Positions 39,401 through 48,929 of a DNA stretch of 64,000 bases are shown here, in pieces. How positions within the stretch are numbered: the first letter of the stretch is position 1; the number at the start of each line of letters is the position of its first letter. The notes under the pieces are model-generated. The model was not told the DNA's origin. It made no database searches and was given only the letters and a program-made list of their open reading frames with translations. The DNA comes from Dastarcus helophoroides (taxonomy: Eukaryota; Arthropoda; Insecta; Coleoptera; Bothrideridae): the NCBI GenBank assembly GCA_028583605.1, contig CM053329.1, positions 11,766,501 through 11,830,500 on the forward strand. The letters are read 5' to 3'. Made by a program: the position numbers and the translations under genes.

Positions 39401-39711
39401 CAAATATTTTTGTGTAGTTTGAGAAAAAGGTTTTGTATACATTCAACTAATATATTGAAAATGAAATATTGTATCAAAATTAGAATAAAGAAGTAAAAAT
39501 GTTGAGAAAAATTGTTTTTGAAAGTTGCGAATTTTTTTCACAATATTTCACCTTTGAAAATATTTTGGCATTTTTAGAATTCTTAACATTTTTCGAGCTT
39601 TCCAAAGGGTTGGGTTTTTAATCTAAATTTGGTTTTCTAAAAAATCAGACAAATAAGTTGGTACTAAAGACGTTTGTTGATTCTTTAGTCTTGCCTGTCG
39701 GAACTTTTGTT

Positions 39712-39815
39712 GGCATTCGAGTTGGATATACCAAACTGACGAGATCTAACAAAAACGAAACCGGTCTTTAGTTTCCAATCTTTGAATCTAATAAATCTAT
39801 TGATCTGTGTATTAG
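39712..39815 (+). repeat. Hammerhead-bearing repeat (family S), copy 2, truncated
   Basis: Starts 'GCATTCGAGTTGGATATACC', runs through the hammerhead region and stops after 'GATCTGTGTATTAGAAG'. It lacks the distal half present at 5.7 kb. Confidence 0.75.
39730..39772 (+). ncRNA. Hammerhead ribozyme motif, copy 2 (stem II damaged)
   Basis: ACCAAA (39730-39735), CTGACGA (39736-39742), stem II GATCT against AAAAC (39743-39756; only G-C and two A-T pairs remain), GAA (39757-39759), ACCGGT (39760-39765, perfect palindrome), C at the cleavage position (39766, giving GTC), TTTAGT (39767-39772; 5 of 6 pairs with ACCAAA). The core, stem III and cleavage site are better than in copy 1, while stem II is worse. 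Confidence 0.6.
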
Positions 39816-39934
39816 AAGAAATTTATTGCCATAACTGAAGCTGATCTTTATGAATATTATAAGTACAAAAAGGAATTTATCACAAAATATTCCAAAACAT
39901 GTACAAAGTAACCCCGGTTTACAGTATAAGATAG

Positions 39935-40090
39935 AATAAAACATGCCTAAGACTAGCTTTCGGTAAAAGTCTCACAAAATTTAGTTAAGTCATTTTTGAG
40001 TTATTCACAGACATACAGACAAACAGTGATTGTTTGTTTGGAAATAACTCGGTAACAACTAAACCTATTTTGGTATGACTTTCACTAAAG
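39935..40090. repeat. Dispersed foldback repeat (family F), single copy
   Basis: Contains 'CATACAGACAAACAGTGATTG' -like centre with facing words GAGTTATT and GAAATAACTCGG, and AAACCTATTTTGG near its right end. Same family as the array at 1-2270. Confidence 0.65.
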
Positions 40091-40149
40091 GAAAGAGTGA
40101 ATTATTATCGAACAATAGATACATACATAGATAGATGGTTAGACATGCA

Positions 40150-41118
40150 GATAGACTAAAAGACTAAAAATGCTGTTATTATTCTTTTATTATGTAAATA
40201 ATGACGTGGGCCTGTAAGAACTTTTGAAATTAAAGTTAGTCACTTCAATTCTATACACACGAATGATTATTTTTCCTTCAACAAGAATCAACTATTTGCT
40301 ATCACACTGACACTTGTACATATATCAGGTTTTGGCTAAACCATTTCTTCATCTACTATTCATATACTATTGACAATATTTTAAAATTGCCACATCCCAA
40401 AATTTTGTTTTGTAAATAGCAGAATACGTATACGTATCATTAAGCGATTTAGTGATGGTGATCTAATTTCATGTCACGATTAACCCTTTATCGTGAATAG
40501 ATGAATACATCCTACAACTGTCTGCGATCTAAATGGTAATAAAGGATTGATGTTTGCACATTTTGGGCAATTGTGACGATGTGTAATTTGCTTCAAGATG
40601 TGTAGGATTAACCGAATCTGGTATACGCAGGGAGTAATGCCATCGTTTAATTGGAATATCATCAGCAGAACTCAATTACAAACAAATTAAGATATTAAAC
40701 TGGCCTCGCATTGCGTTCGATCGATTATCCATTTGTTGAGCTGCAAGTACCTCTTCCCGGGCTTGAAAAGATACATTTAGTTAGCCATTGAACTTGCCTT
40801 ACTCAGTAATAGTGCACTCTTCTGTTTGCTTCTTTACTATTATTAGACCTGTAATTGTAAAATACTTACTATTGCGAAAGCTAGTGCTAGTGTAGCACTG
40901 AGAATTTTACCGAAAAAATCGCATTCGGTTAGTTAAAAAGTTAGTTCCCTGCTTTCTCCTAGATTAGACATTTGGTTAATTTTTCACGACAAGGATTTTA
41001 AAGTTAAGTGACCTTATAGTGGGTCTAACTTCTTTAATTTAAACACCAGATTTCTAAATTTATTTTAGTTTGCATTTTGATAAAATGTAACAGCAACGTT
41101 TACATTATTTATTAATAA
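40150..41118. other. No recognised gene
   Basis: Nothing coding or structurally repeated is recognised. The 60-codon frame at 40480-40662 (minus) is unremarkable. Confidence 0.4.
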
Positions 41119-41477
41119 TGTAACAAACTGTAGTTATAAAATTTGTATTAGTGATTTTGTAAGAAACTCTCTAGAAACATTTGATAATAGGAAGCGGCCG
41201 CGATAATGGATCATACGGCAGATAAGCGCTTTAGATGTTTCCGCAAGCGATAAGTCTTATGTGCGCGAAGTTTCGTTCTAAAAACGGTAACGGTCCCTAC
41301 AAATACGCGGCCGTATTTTCCTTAGTCAGTCAATGAGTCAGTTGGTCAGTCAGGTTAGTTAGTTAGCTAGATAGTCTGATAGTTAAGTGAATTATAATTG
41401 TAGTGTTCCAAAATCAGTTTGGAAATAAAGTGTTACAAATCACGAAGTTTTAATTTTCGAACCAATAACGCGCAACA
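41119..41477 (+). mobile_element. Solo LTR (359 bp) with ATAA target duplication
   Basis: Begins TGTAACAAACTG and ends GCGCAACA. It is flanked by ATAA at 41115-41118 and 41478-41481. Inside are GCGGCCGCGATAA, CGGCAGATAAGCG, a TCAGTCAG-rich stretch near the likely transcription start, and the poly(A) signal AATAAA at 41424-41429. It shares this order with the LTR at 43984-44353, so both belong to one family (Ty3/gypsy-like by the 4 bp duplication; inferred). No internal region, so it arose by LTR-LTR recombination. Confidence 0.82.
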
Positions 41478-41849
41478 ATAAGTAATAATTTTTCTACCCT
41501 CATTATGCTTAGTGCATCTTGCAGGAATTTTCATTTTATTTCATTTTGGCTTTTACTGCTAGTTTTTTTTCTAATATTAGCAGCAGAAATAATTTTCATT
41601 GCAAAAAATGCAATGAACTGCTGCACTTGGTCTCATAACTATTGCTTATTTTTACATAAGGTCTAACCATATTAATGACAAATCTTTAAGTTTTAAATAA
41701 CTTCCTTTTTATAAGCCGTTTGTTATGTGACGTAAATATTAATGAATTTTTTAACGTTTTTGTTTGTCTGCCTGGAGTAATTTGGAAAAAGGGTAAACCG
41801 ATTCTAATAAAACTTTCTCGAAAATGCAAAGTATATTTTAGAGCAACAT

Positions 41850-42155
41850 CACCTCAAGAAAGGTCAAACATATTCAATACAACATCTAGCACATTTTAAA
41901 TCATGTAGCTTTAAAATCAGTTGAGCTGTATTCAAGTTATTTTCAAACATACAGACAACCAGTAACTGTTTGTCTGAAAATAATTTGAGGATGACTGAAC
42001 CGATTTTAATGCAATTTTCATTAAAAAGTGCAGTATCATACTGGGCTCGCGAGTGATAATCTTGATAAAACTTTGAATTAAAAGTAGAACATTTTCTTGA
42101 ACTTGTTTTAGTCTACTTTTTAATCGTTCTAGATTTTTTAGCAAAGAAGTGTTAA
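41850..42155. repeat. Segment duplicated at 42845-43155 (family F included), copy A
   Basis: Matches the second copy word for word over ~300 bp: 'AATACAACATCTA', 'TTTAAAATCAGTTGAGC', the foldback centre, 'GTGCAGTATCATACTGGGC', and 'AGTAGAACATTTTCTTGAAC'. Direct orientation, ~1 kb apart. The pair brackets the LINE fragment at 42290-42520. Confidence 0.75.
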
Positions 42156-42289
42156 AAAAGTTCTTTTTAAGACAAATTTCTTTATTGAAACTGTTTTTTT
42201 TGCATTGTGTGGGGGCAGTTATAGGTTCTGTCACCTAGATTCAAAATCCTTTGTAACATCCACAAGCACATACAATGTGTAAAATTGTT

Positions 42290-42520
42290 TCCTTTCCAGT
42301 ACCATAAAGTCAGTCGCTTTCTGCTAGGTTAAGTTTAATCAGGTGTCTTTTTAAGTTTCCGTGGCAGTAAGCAGATCTAGTGCTTTGCTTGGTCTTCGTT
42401 TATTCATTGCAATAAGTACTTTCAGCCATTGATTGCAAGGGTTTATTCATCAGTAGTCTTGCTTGCCTGCAGATGGTTATGTTCATCCACGGGTTAGAAT
42501 GAGCCAGTTCGAGGTTTGTT
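42290..42520 (-). pseudogene. LINE C-terminal fragment, minus strand
   Basis: Minus-strand reading gives KALDLLTGHGNLKRHLIKL, NLAES, GTGKETILHIVC; homologous to the plus-strand fragment at 26740-27090. Stops and shifts present. Confidence 0.65.
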
Positions 42521-42844
42521 AGTATGATATTTTTGCTTATAAGTAAAAAATTAAAACTAGAAAATATGTAGTATAGTTCGAATTTGCACTAGTAAACGAG
42601 TCAGACTATTAGAGTTATTTAAAAATAAATGTTGTCAAACTACCTTTTCATATTTGTGGTTTGGATGCTTGTATCGTATGGAAACGAAAGTAATATTTAT
42701 CGAAAATGAAATACAATTTAATATGCTCTAATGTTAATAGTTAAATGTTAGGGCATGTTAGTAACGCCTGGTGGTCACACGAAACAAAAAGTTTACCTCC
42801 TTATCCAAAATCATTCAACGTACCTAAAGAAGTTTTTAGGTGAA

Positions 42845-43155
42845 GCAATGATCTCAAACATCTTGAATACAACATCTAATACATTTTGGTTTATGTAGTT
42901 TTAAAATCAGTTAAGCCGTTTTCAACTTATTTTTTAACATACAGACAAACAGTAACTGTTTGTCACGAAATAACTTTGAAATTACTGAACCGATTTTGAC
43001 ACGACTTTCATTAAAAGATGCAGTATCATACTGGGCTTGGGAATGATGACCTTGATAACATTTTATTTAAGAAGTAGAACATTTTCTTGAACATGTTTTA
43101 GGCTACTTTTCGGTCGTTCTCAATTTTTTGCCAATGAAGTGTCAAAAGAGGTCGC
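42845..43155. repeat. Segment duplicated from 41850-42155, copy B, with a perfect palindromic centre
   Basis: Its foldback centre is GACAAACAGT (42944-42953), A, ACTGTTTGTC (42955-42964), a perfect 10 bp palindrome. Flanks match copy A. Confidence 0.75.
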
Positions 43156-43169
43156 TATTAGGTAGTTTG

Positions 43170-43313
43170 AAGGATAAAGTAGAACAAAAGGACAAGTCCG
43201 GTAGTTACCAAATTTCCTGTAAAGATGGTCCCCAAAAGCACGTCGGGCAGACTAGATGATCTTTTAAAATCCGACTGAAGGAGCATTTGGCTCGGAAGGT
43301 ACGGAAGAACTAA
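43170..43313 (+). pseudogene. Penelope-like GIY-YIG endonuclease fragment
   Basis: Reads DKSGSYQISCKDGPQKHVGQT, stop, SFKIRLKEHLARKVRKN, stop. The GxY...xVGQT...SFK.R..EH pattern is that of the GIY-YIG nuclease domain that ends Penelope-like retroelement proteins. The TGA at 43257 sits where a G residue (TGR) is usual. About 48 codons remain; the rest of the element is not visible. This supports past Penelope activity in the genome. Confidence 0.7.
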
Positions 43314-43983
43314 GAAGTCAGGTGAAGCTTGACATGCTTTTGAATTTGATCATAAGATAGATAATAATATTAACTGTTAGGAGTAGTAAATAAGAATTCT
43401 ATGTTAAATGCATGTAAAAGCTTATCCATCCATAAGGCTGGAAACAACCTTATGTATGGTTGAGCTGTGCCTTTAGGCCACTCATCTGTGTTAAAAATAG
43501 TTTAGGTTGATAGATAAGGAATGTGACACCACGATGTGTATGATTATATGCACAAGTGCGTTTGGATGCTATCGATGCACGAAGTGAATATTTTTAGTAT
43601 ATAAGAGTTAATTTTGGGATGAGGTGCTAGTGTGAAGCGAAAAATTTCATGGAGAAGGTGCAAAAACTGTTGAATTTAGTCGTCTAAATGGCTAACACCC
43701 AACAAAAAAGAAAACCCAGCTGCCTAATAGTGGTAGCCTGGAATAGCGATGGGTTTACAAATAAAACATTAGAATTAAAGCAGTTTCTAATAGAGCACAA
43801 TGTAGATGTGTTTCTTCTAAGCAAAAACGAACTGAATGGTAGCGACAAGATGAAAATACCAAATTATGCAATCTGCAGGGCCGACAGAAATAGAAGAGAA
43901 GGAGGAACAGCTAGGCTAGTTAAAAGAAACGTAAATCATTTCACTCCAGAGCAGCTGTAAACAAGTCACTTAGAGTATAATAT

Positions 43984-44353
43984 TGTTACGGACTTATCGG
44001 TTCGAATTGATTATTAAACACGTGCTGAATAATACCCACTTTATTATTAAAGTTAACTCAGATCACCACAACTGAACAATTAACTCACTTATTATTGACT
44101 TCTACCAACTCACTAACTACACTGACTTTAACTGACTTACTCGAGGGAAAGCTGACCGCCTTATATAGCTTTGGCTCCCGGATTCTAGAAAAATCACGCA
44201 GATATGGCTAATCGTTTGCAGAAATTTCTGGAACGCTTATCTGCCGTTTGTTTCGTTATTGCGGCCGCTTTCCCCTTACCAGATTTTCATAAACTTCTTT
44301 TACGCACTAAATTCTATTTTAATTTCTATTCTACCTATTTACATTGCGTTACA
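43984..44353 (-). mobile_element. Solo LTR (370 bp) with ATAT target duplication
   Basis: On the plus strand it begins TGTTACGG and ends GCGTTACA, with ATAT on both sides (43980-43983, 44354-44357). In its own sense (minus) it holds GCGGCCGCAATAA, CGGCAGATAAGCG, the TATA box GCTATATAAG (~44160-44170), a following GTCAGTT-rich stretch, and AATAAA (44045-44040). Same family as 41119-41477, opposite orientation. It interrupts LINE codons reading ...LEYN / MVTIRM. Confidence 0.85.
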
Positions 44354-44367
44354 ATATGGTGACAATT

Positions 44368-44645
44368 AGAATGAAAGATGCAAGTAGAATGCAACCTAGA
44401 ATTCAAATTCATGCAGCCCTTCAGTCTGTATAGTGAATCATAGGTAGCTAAACTACCAACAGTTGAAACACTGCCACCTAGCGAAGCGGTCGCTCTCTAG
44501 GAAAAAGTTCCCAGAAGACAAGGATTCTAATGCACAGACCAATAGTCTTAAATATTTATTAGATTTAAAGTTTGAAAACCAAATCGAAACCGGTATTTGG
44601 TTTCGAAACTTCGAATCTAATAAATGTTTAAACCTATTGGTCTGT
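44368..44645. repeat. Hammerhead repeat (family S), copy 3, snapback form
   Basis: From GCAAGTAGAATGCAACC it runs in the minus sense to AATGCACAGACC, reaches ACCAAAT, then turns to the plus sense at CGAAACCGGTATTTGG and ends at GGTCTGTGCATTAGA. ATGAAAGAT (9 bp; up to 15 bp including ATTAGA) is repeated at both borders and belongs to the interrupted LINE, so it is a target duplication. The hammerhead core (CTGACGA and stem II) is deleted at the turn, leaving only stem I and the GAAACCGGTA half. Confidence 0.75.
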
Positions 44646-44966
44646 GCATTAGAATGAAAGATAACAAAGAAATTAGAATAGCATATTCATTGCAAACCAA
44701 TAAGCGCTAATTGCAGGAGATTTTAACGCAAAACAACTGCAATTAAATTGCAGAACAAGTAATACCAAAGGCACAGCGCTGGAAAAATAGGGAACCAACA
44801 CATTATGGCCATATAGGACGACCTGATTTACTGGATATAGGAATATTTAAGAACATAACCAGGAATTTGGAAATATATACAAAACCTGAATTAAGTTGAG
44901 ATCATAATCCGTTATTCATGCAAATAGGAGGAGAAGGCTTATTGGAAGAACAACAGTTAGTTAAAT

Positions 44967-46019
44967 TGTTACGGTTTAAATTTCCGTTAGAGATAGTGCT
45001 TGCGGCTAGGCCACCGAACATACATCGGTTGGTTTTGTTAGTGCTGGTATATCTTCTGTCAGTCTTGATGTGGGGGAAATCGGCCATCTTCTCTCTTGTC
45101 GTTTACTTGGGTGTCATCCTTCTCAAGGTGAGGTTACCGAATTTTCCAAGTGCCAGCCAATAACCAAGGTATGAGCATGTGCCCCTCAACTCTCGGTATT
45201 TGAAGGGTAAATCCTATTTTATTAATCTCTATAGGCTCTTTTTCGGTTGGGGTTCATTTTTAAATCCTTGTCATCTGTAACTTTGGATCCATCTCTGATC
45301 TGTCAATCAGGACCTGTAAAGAGACACGAGGAGGTCCAAAGGAGTGGTCATCGTCTCGTGGAAACCTCCAAGTGTGGGCTTCGAGGACTTCGGTAAGAGA
45401 GTTCGTGTAAATCTATTTAGTAGCCGCACAAAGTACAAGCATCCACTTCGACATGGGACCCTTCGCGACGATCACTTAAGTACCCCTTCTTTATATTATT
45501 ATTTGGGAATTGTCTCATTGTAGTTGGAACCATAGATGTGTCAGTTATTTGGATTGTAGCCTAAATTATAATACGGTTTAAAATTTTACCTACAACCCCT
45601 TTTCGTTTGCTTACGTAGTTTGTTCTGGTGGGATTAGGTCAAGCCAGTGTCAATTTTGCTCCAGTGGGCCATCAGAGGCCGCTTTTTAACTTAGTTTTAA
45701 GTCATTCAGATCACGGGAGGGGGGATTGCCCTGGGAGGCAGGTGATTTACCTCGAATTGAGTTCCGGGGTTACTGGGGTGGCTAACCTTAGGAGAGTTTC
45801 CTAGGGAGTTCTTATGGCAAGGGGGGCAGCGGCGAGTAAAACACCATCTTTATCTCGAGCCTCCTTGCTGGACATTCTCTCCGGGTAGCTTGTGGGGCTA
45901 GCCGAACAGATTTCTCTCGGGATCCGAGGCGAGGTGGGTAACCTGCGTCCTTCTTCTCCTTTTCTTGGGCGGGGCCGTGGGAAGTTTCCACTCCTTCAAT
46001 GGGGAAAAACTCCGTAACA
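44967..46019. mobile_element. Long solo LTR candidate (1053 bp)
   Basis: Starts TGTTACGG and ends CCGTAACA (8 bp inverted ends). Flanking tetramers are AAAT (44963-44966) and CAAT (46020-46023), a near-match duplication. Its composition is clearly more GC-rich than the surrounding LINE (for example GGCAAGGGGGGCAGCGGCG). It interrupts LINE reading frames on both sides. No protein inside, so a solo LTR of another LTR family is the best reading. Orientation is not resolved. Confidence 0.68.
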
Positions 46020-48089
46020 CAATAAAATAACCGATTATGATACAAAAGGTATCTGGAAAAAAACCTGATAATAATAGAGATATCAAATAACAATGAATTG
46101 GAAAAAAGCGTCAAAAGATACAAAAAAATATTCTAAACACTGTCAGCGCGGCGACGTATGAGAAAAGATGGGATATAGAAGAAATAATCGCTATATAAAA
46201 GAATTGGAAAGAGACAGAAACTAGCTAAAGAAGAAATATTAGAGAACACTTGATCCTCAGGATAAAAGAAATATGAACAGAGCACAGACTGTATTGAGGC
46301 AGGCCTTAGAGCTACAGAAAAATGCAGAATGGGGCAGAAAATTAGAAAAAGTAACAGTGCAAGGTAATTCTTTCTGACAATTACACAAAATTCTAAAATC
46401 GAAAAGAACTCAAACTCCTTGTATGCACACTCCAAGGGGAACTGTGTATATTTCGAAAGAAAAAGCGGAAGCTCTGGCTGACCACTTGGAGGGGCGATGC
46501 CAGCCTAGATATAAAATTACAATGATGAACAAATGGCTCAGGCTTCTAAGATGAAACGCAGAAACAAATGAGGATGGAAAACCAATAAGGGAAACAAATG
46601 TGAAAGAAGTTAGGACGATAATTAAGTATATGGCGTAGAAAAAAGCACCAGGAAGAGATCAAGTCTTAAATCTGGCCATAAAAAGTCTCCCGGAAGTGAA
46701 GATTGAAAATATCAAAAACATTATCAACTCCATATTAAAAACAGAACATTTTCCCAGCACATGGAAATTCGCACAGGCAGTGATGATTCCAAACCCAGGA
46801 AAACACCCCACATATCTGAAAAAACAAAGACCGATAAGTCTTTTCCCAGCCATAGGTAAACATAATCTGCTCAAGATTGCAGAAAGAATTGGAAAGTTTA
46901 GAGGTAATATTGGAAGAACAATTTGGATTTAAGCAGGAACACAGCACCTTGCAACAGGCGTTGAGATCGGTCCGAAAACCGCTCAAGGATTTAACGATAT
47001 ACAGTCCACGGAATTGGTATATTTAGACGTTGCCAAGGCCTTTGAGAAAGTCGGACACAAGGGACTATTATACAAAATGCATAGAGCGAATATCAATCTC
47101 AAATTAACAAGAATAATGCAATCCTATTAGGAAAATAGAAAGTTTGAAGTAAAAGTGGAAAACTGGATGAAATAGTAACGGAAGAAAGAAGAATAGAAGC
47201 TGGGGTTCCACAAGGCGCGGTTCTATGCCCCACTCTATTTAACATAGATATGCATGACATTCGCAAGCCAGACGGAGTCAAGATAGCGCTGTATGCGGAT
47301 GATACAGCGATTCTAGCAAAGCACAGAAGACATGAAATAATAGTTAGAAGATTGCAAGAAGCAAACCATCAAATGGAGGAATGGTTTGAAAAATGGCGTA
47401 TTGAAGTCAATGGAGACAAAAGTACAGCCACATATATGACAAGAAAAAGGACACAGCCAGAGGGAAATTTAAATATTTTCAATGAAGACATTTCGTAGAC
47501 AGAAGAGGCAAAATATATAGGAATAAACTTGGATAAAATACTAACGTTTAAAAAACATATGAAACACGCTAAGAAGAAAGCAACGAAGGCAGGGACAAGA
47601 ATGTATTTGCTACTGTGCAGAAAAAGCCAGCTCAGTCTGAGAGATAAACGACTAATTTACAAAGCAACATATAATGACTTGTGCTGCAGCGTGCTGGAGA
47701 TGTACAGCAAAATCAAACATAAATATATTACAAACATTACAGAAGACAATGTTAAGGATGATAACCAAGGCTCTCTGGTTTCTAACCAACAAAAGAATTC
47801 ACGAAGATTTACAAATCGAAACGATAAAAGAGGCAGTAAAAAAAGCCCCGCGAAGAGAGTTCGATAGAGCAGAAATACAATTAAATTGACTACTTAGGAA
47901 GGTAGTAAATTATGAGCTGCAAGATTACCCAAGATCCAAAGACCTAAGATGGTTTTGTGAAAATAAGGTAGTGTACCAACCTCGAGTTTTAGTGTGGTTT
48001 TCCCGAGGGCATGATCAAATGGCTAGTAGGCGAAAGAAGAACAAGTCGCTCCACACGCGCATTAAGAGGATGTTTTTAGAAATATAAAA

Positions 48090-48420
48090 AAGGCAGATAT
48101 GCAAAATCTGCAGCACTTGAGAGGCAGGCAGACATGGAAGGTCTAAATCTCAAGAAAGGCGACAGAGCAACTACCGACACAAGCAGATAGGTACAATCTG
48201 CAAAGCAAGAGAGACAGACATGGAAGGTCTAAATTTCAAGAGAGGCGAAAGAGCAACTACTTGCTTAAGCAGGTAGGTAAAATCTGCAACGCGAGAGAGA
48301 CAGACGTGGAAGGCCTAAATCTCAAGAGAGGCGAAAGATCAACTACCGGTACAAGCAGATAGGTAAAATCTGCAAAGTAAGAGAAACAGACATGGAAGGT
48401 CTGGATCTCTAAAGAGAAAA
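48090..48420. repeat. ~86 bp tandem repeats following the LINE
   Basis: The word GACATGGAAGGTCTAAATC (or close variant) recurs at about 48129, 48213, 48302 and 48389, spacing 84-89 bp, followed by CAAGAGAGGCGAAAGAGC and GCAGATAGGTA-type words. It sits at the 3' end of the LINE and may be its 3' UTR. Confidence 0.8.
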
Positions 48421-48925
48421 AAGAGAAATAATAAACAAGTTAGATGCAAAAGTTCCTAAACAGAACAGCACGACAAAAGGGTAAGAGGAAAATATTCCTG
48501 ACGCCATATGGAGATTAGAAAACAAAGTACAAAGTAGGTGTTAGTAACTCTCTGAAGATAATAGGTTGGTTATCGAACCGGTACAAGCAGATAGGTACAA
48601 TCTACAACGCAAGAGAGACAGACATGGAAGGTCTGGATCTCTAAAGAGGAAAAGAAGCAACAATAAACAAGTTAGGTGCAAAAGTTCTTAAATAGAACAG
48701 CGCGACAAAAGGGTAAGAAAAAAATATTCCTGACGTTATATGGAGATTAGAAGACAAAGTACAAAGTAGGTGTTAGTATCTCTCTGAAGATGATAGGATG
48801 GCTATCGAATCGCGTTTGAGCAACTTGTGTTGTATTTTTTAATCTTTCCTGGTTTCAGGGGACAATATTTCTATTTCCATTTTTGAAGATAACCAAGGAC
48901 CAGTCCGTTTCACCACAAAAAAATC
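48389..48925 (+). repeat. Two tandem ~234 bp units, each ending in a hammerhead-like motif, then family H tail
   Basis: The units start near 48389 and 48623 and share GGTCTGGATCTCTAAAGAG, AACAAGTTAG, CGACAAAAGGGTAAGA, ATATTCCTGACG and CAAAGTAGGTGTTAGTA. Each is followed by CTGAAGA (48552-48558 and 48784-48790), a stem II hairpin and GAA. After the second unit the family H block CCTGGTTTCAGGGGACAA and AACCAAGGACCAGTCC continues to ~48920. Confidence 0.72.
48776..48820 (+). ncRNA. Hammerhead-like motif, degenerate copy
   Basis: CTCT (48780-48783), CTGAAGA (48784-48790), extra T, GATAG - loop - CTATC (48792-48806), GAA (48807-48809), TCGCGT, T, TGAG. The stem I and stem III closing pairs are mutated relative to the 17.5 kb copy. 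A sister motif at 48548-48590 is further degraded. Confidence 0.4.
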
Positions 48926-48929
48926 TCTT

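Larger units (their letters stand above)
43640..48080 (+). mobile_element. Second Jockey-like LINE (endonuclease + RT), decayed and interrupted by three insertions
   Basis: The endonuclease start at 43688 reads VVAWNSDGFTNKTLELKQF and DVFLLSKNEL. After insertions it continues LIAGDFNAKQLQLNC (~44715) and then RT from ~46080: AKKAPGRDQ-type start (~46640), FPSTWKFAQAVMIPNPGK, RPISLFPAIGK, EEQFGFKQEHSTLQQALR, YLDVAKAFEKVGHKGLL, GVPQGAVLCPTLFNI, and LYADDTAILAKHRR (catalytic YADD intact, ~47290), then KKATKAGTRMYLLL. Stops and frameshifts are scattered throughout. Interruptions: solo LTR 43984-44353, snapback repeat 44368-44645, solo LTR 44967-46019. The mRNA-derived order is otherwise continuous, which fixes the sequence of insertion events. 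Confidence 0.88.

Noticed and set aside
43998..44010. GGTTCGAATTG, resembling an internal B box of a tRNA-derived SINE
   Set aside because: It lies in the end of the solo LTR, with no A box or cloverleaf around it.
45812..46123. Minus-strand open frame of 103 codons
   Set aside because: Crosses the right border of the candidate solo LTR into LINE sequence, so it cannot be one ancestral protein.
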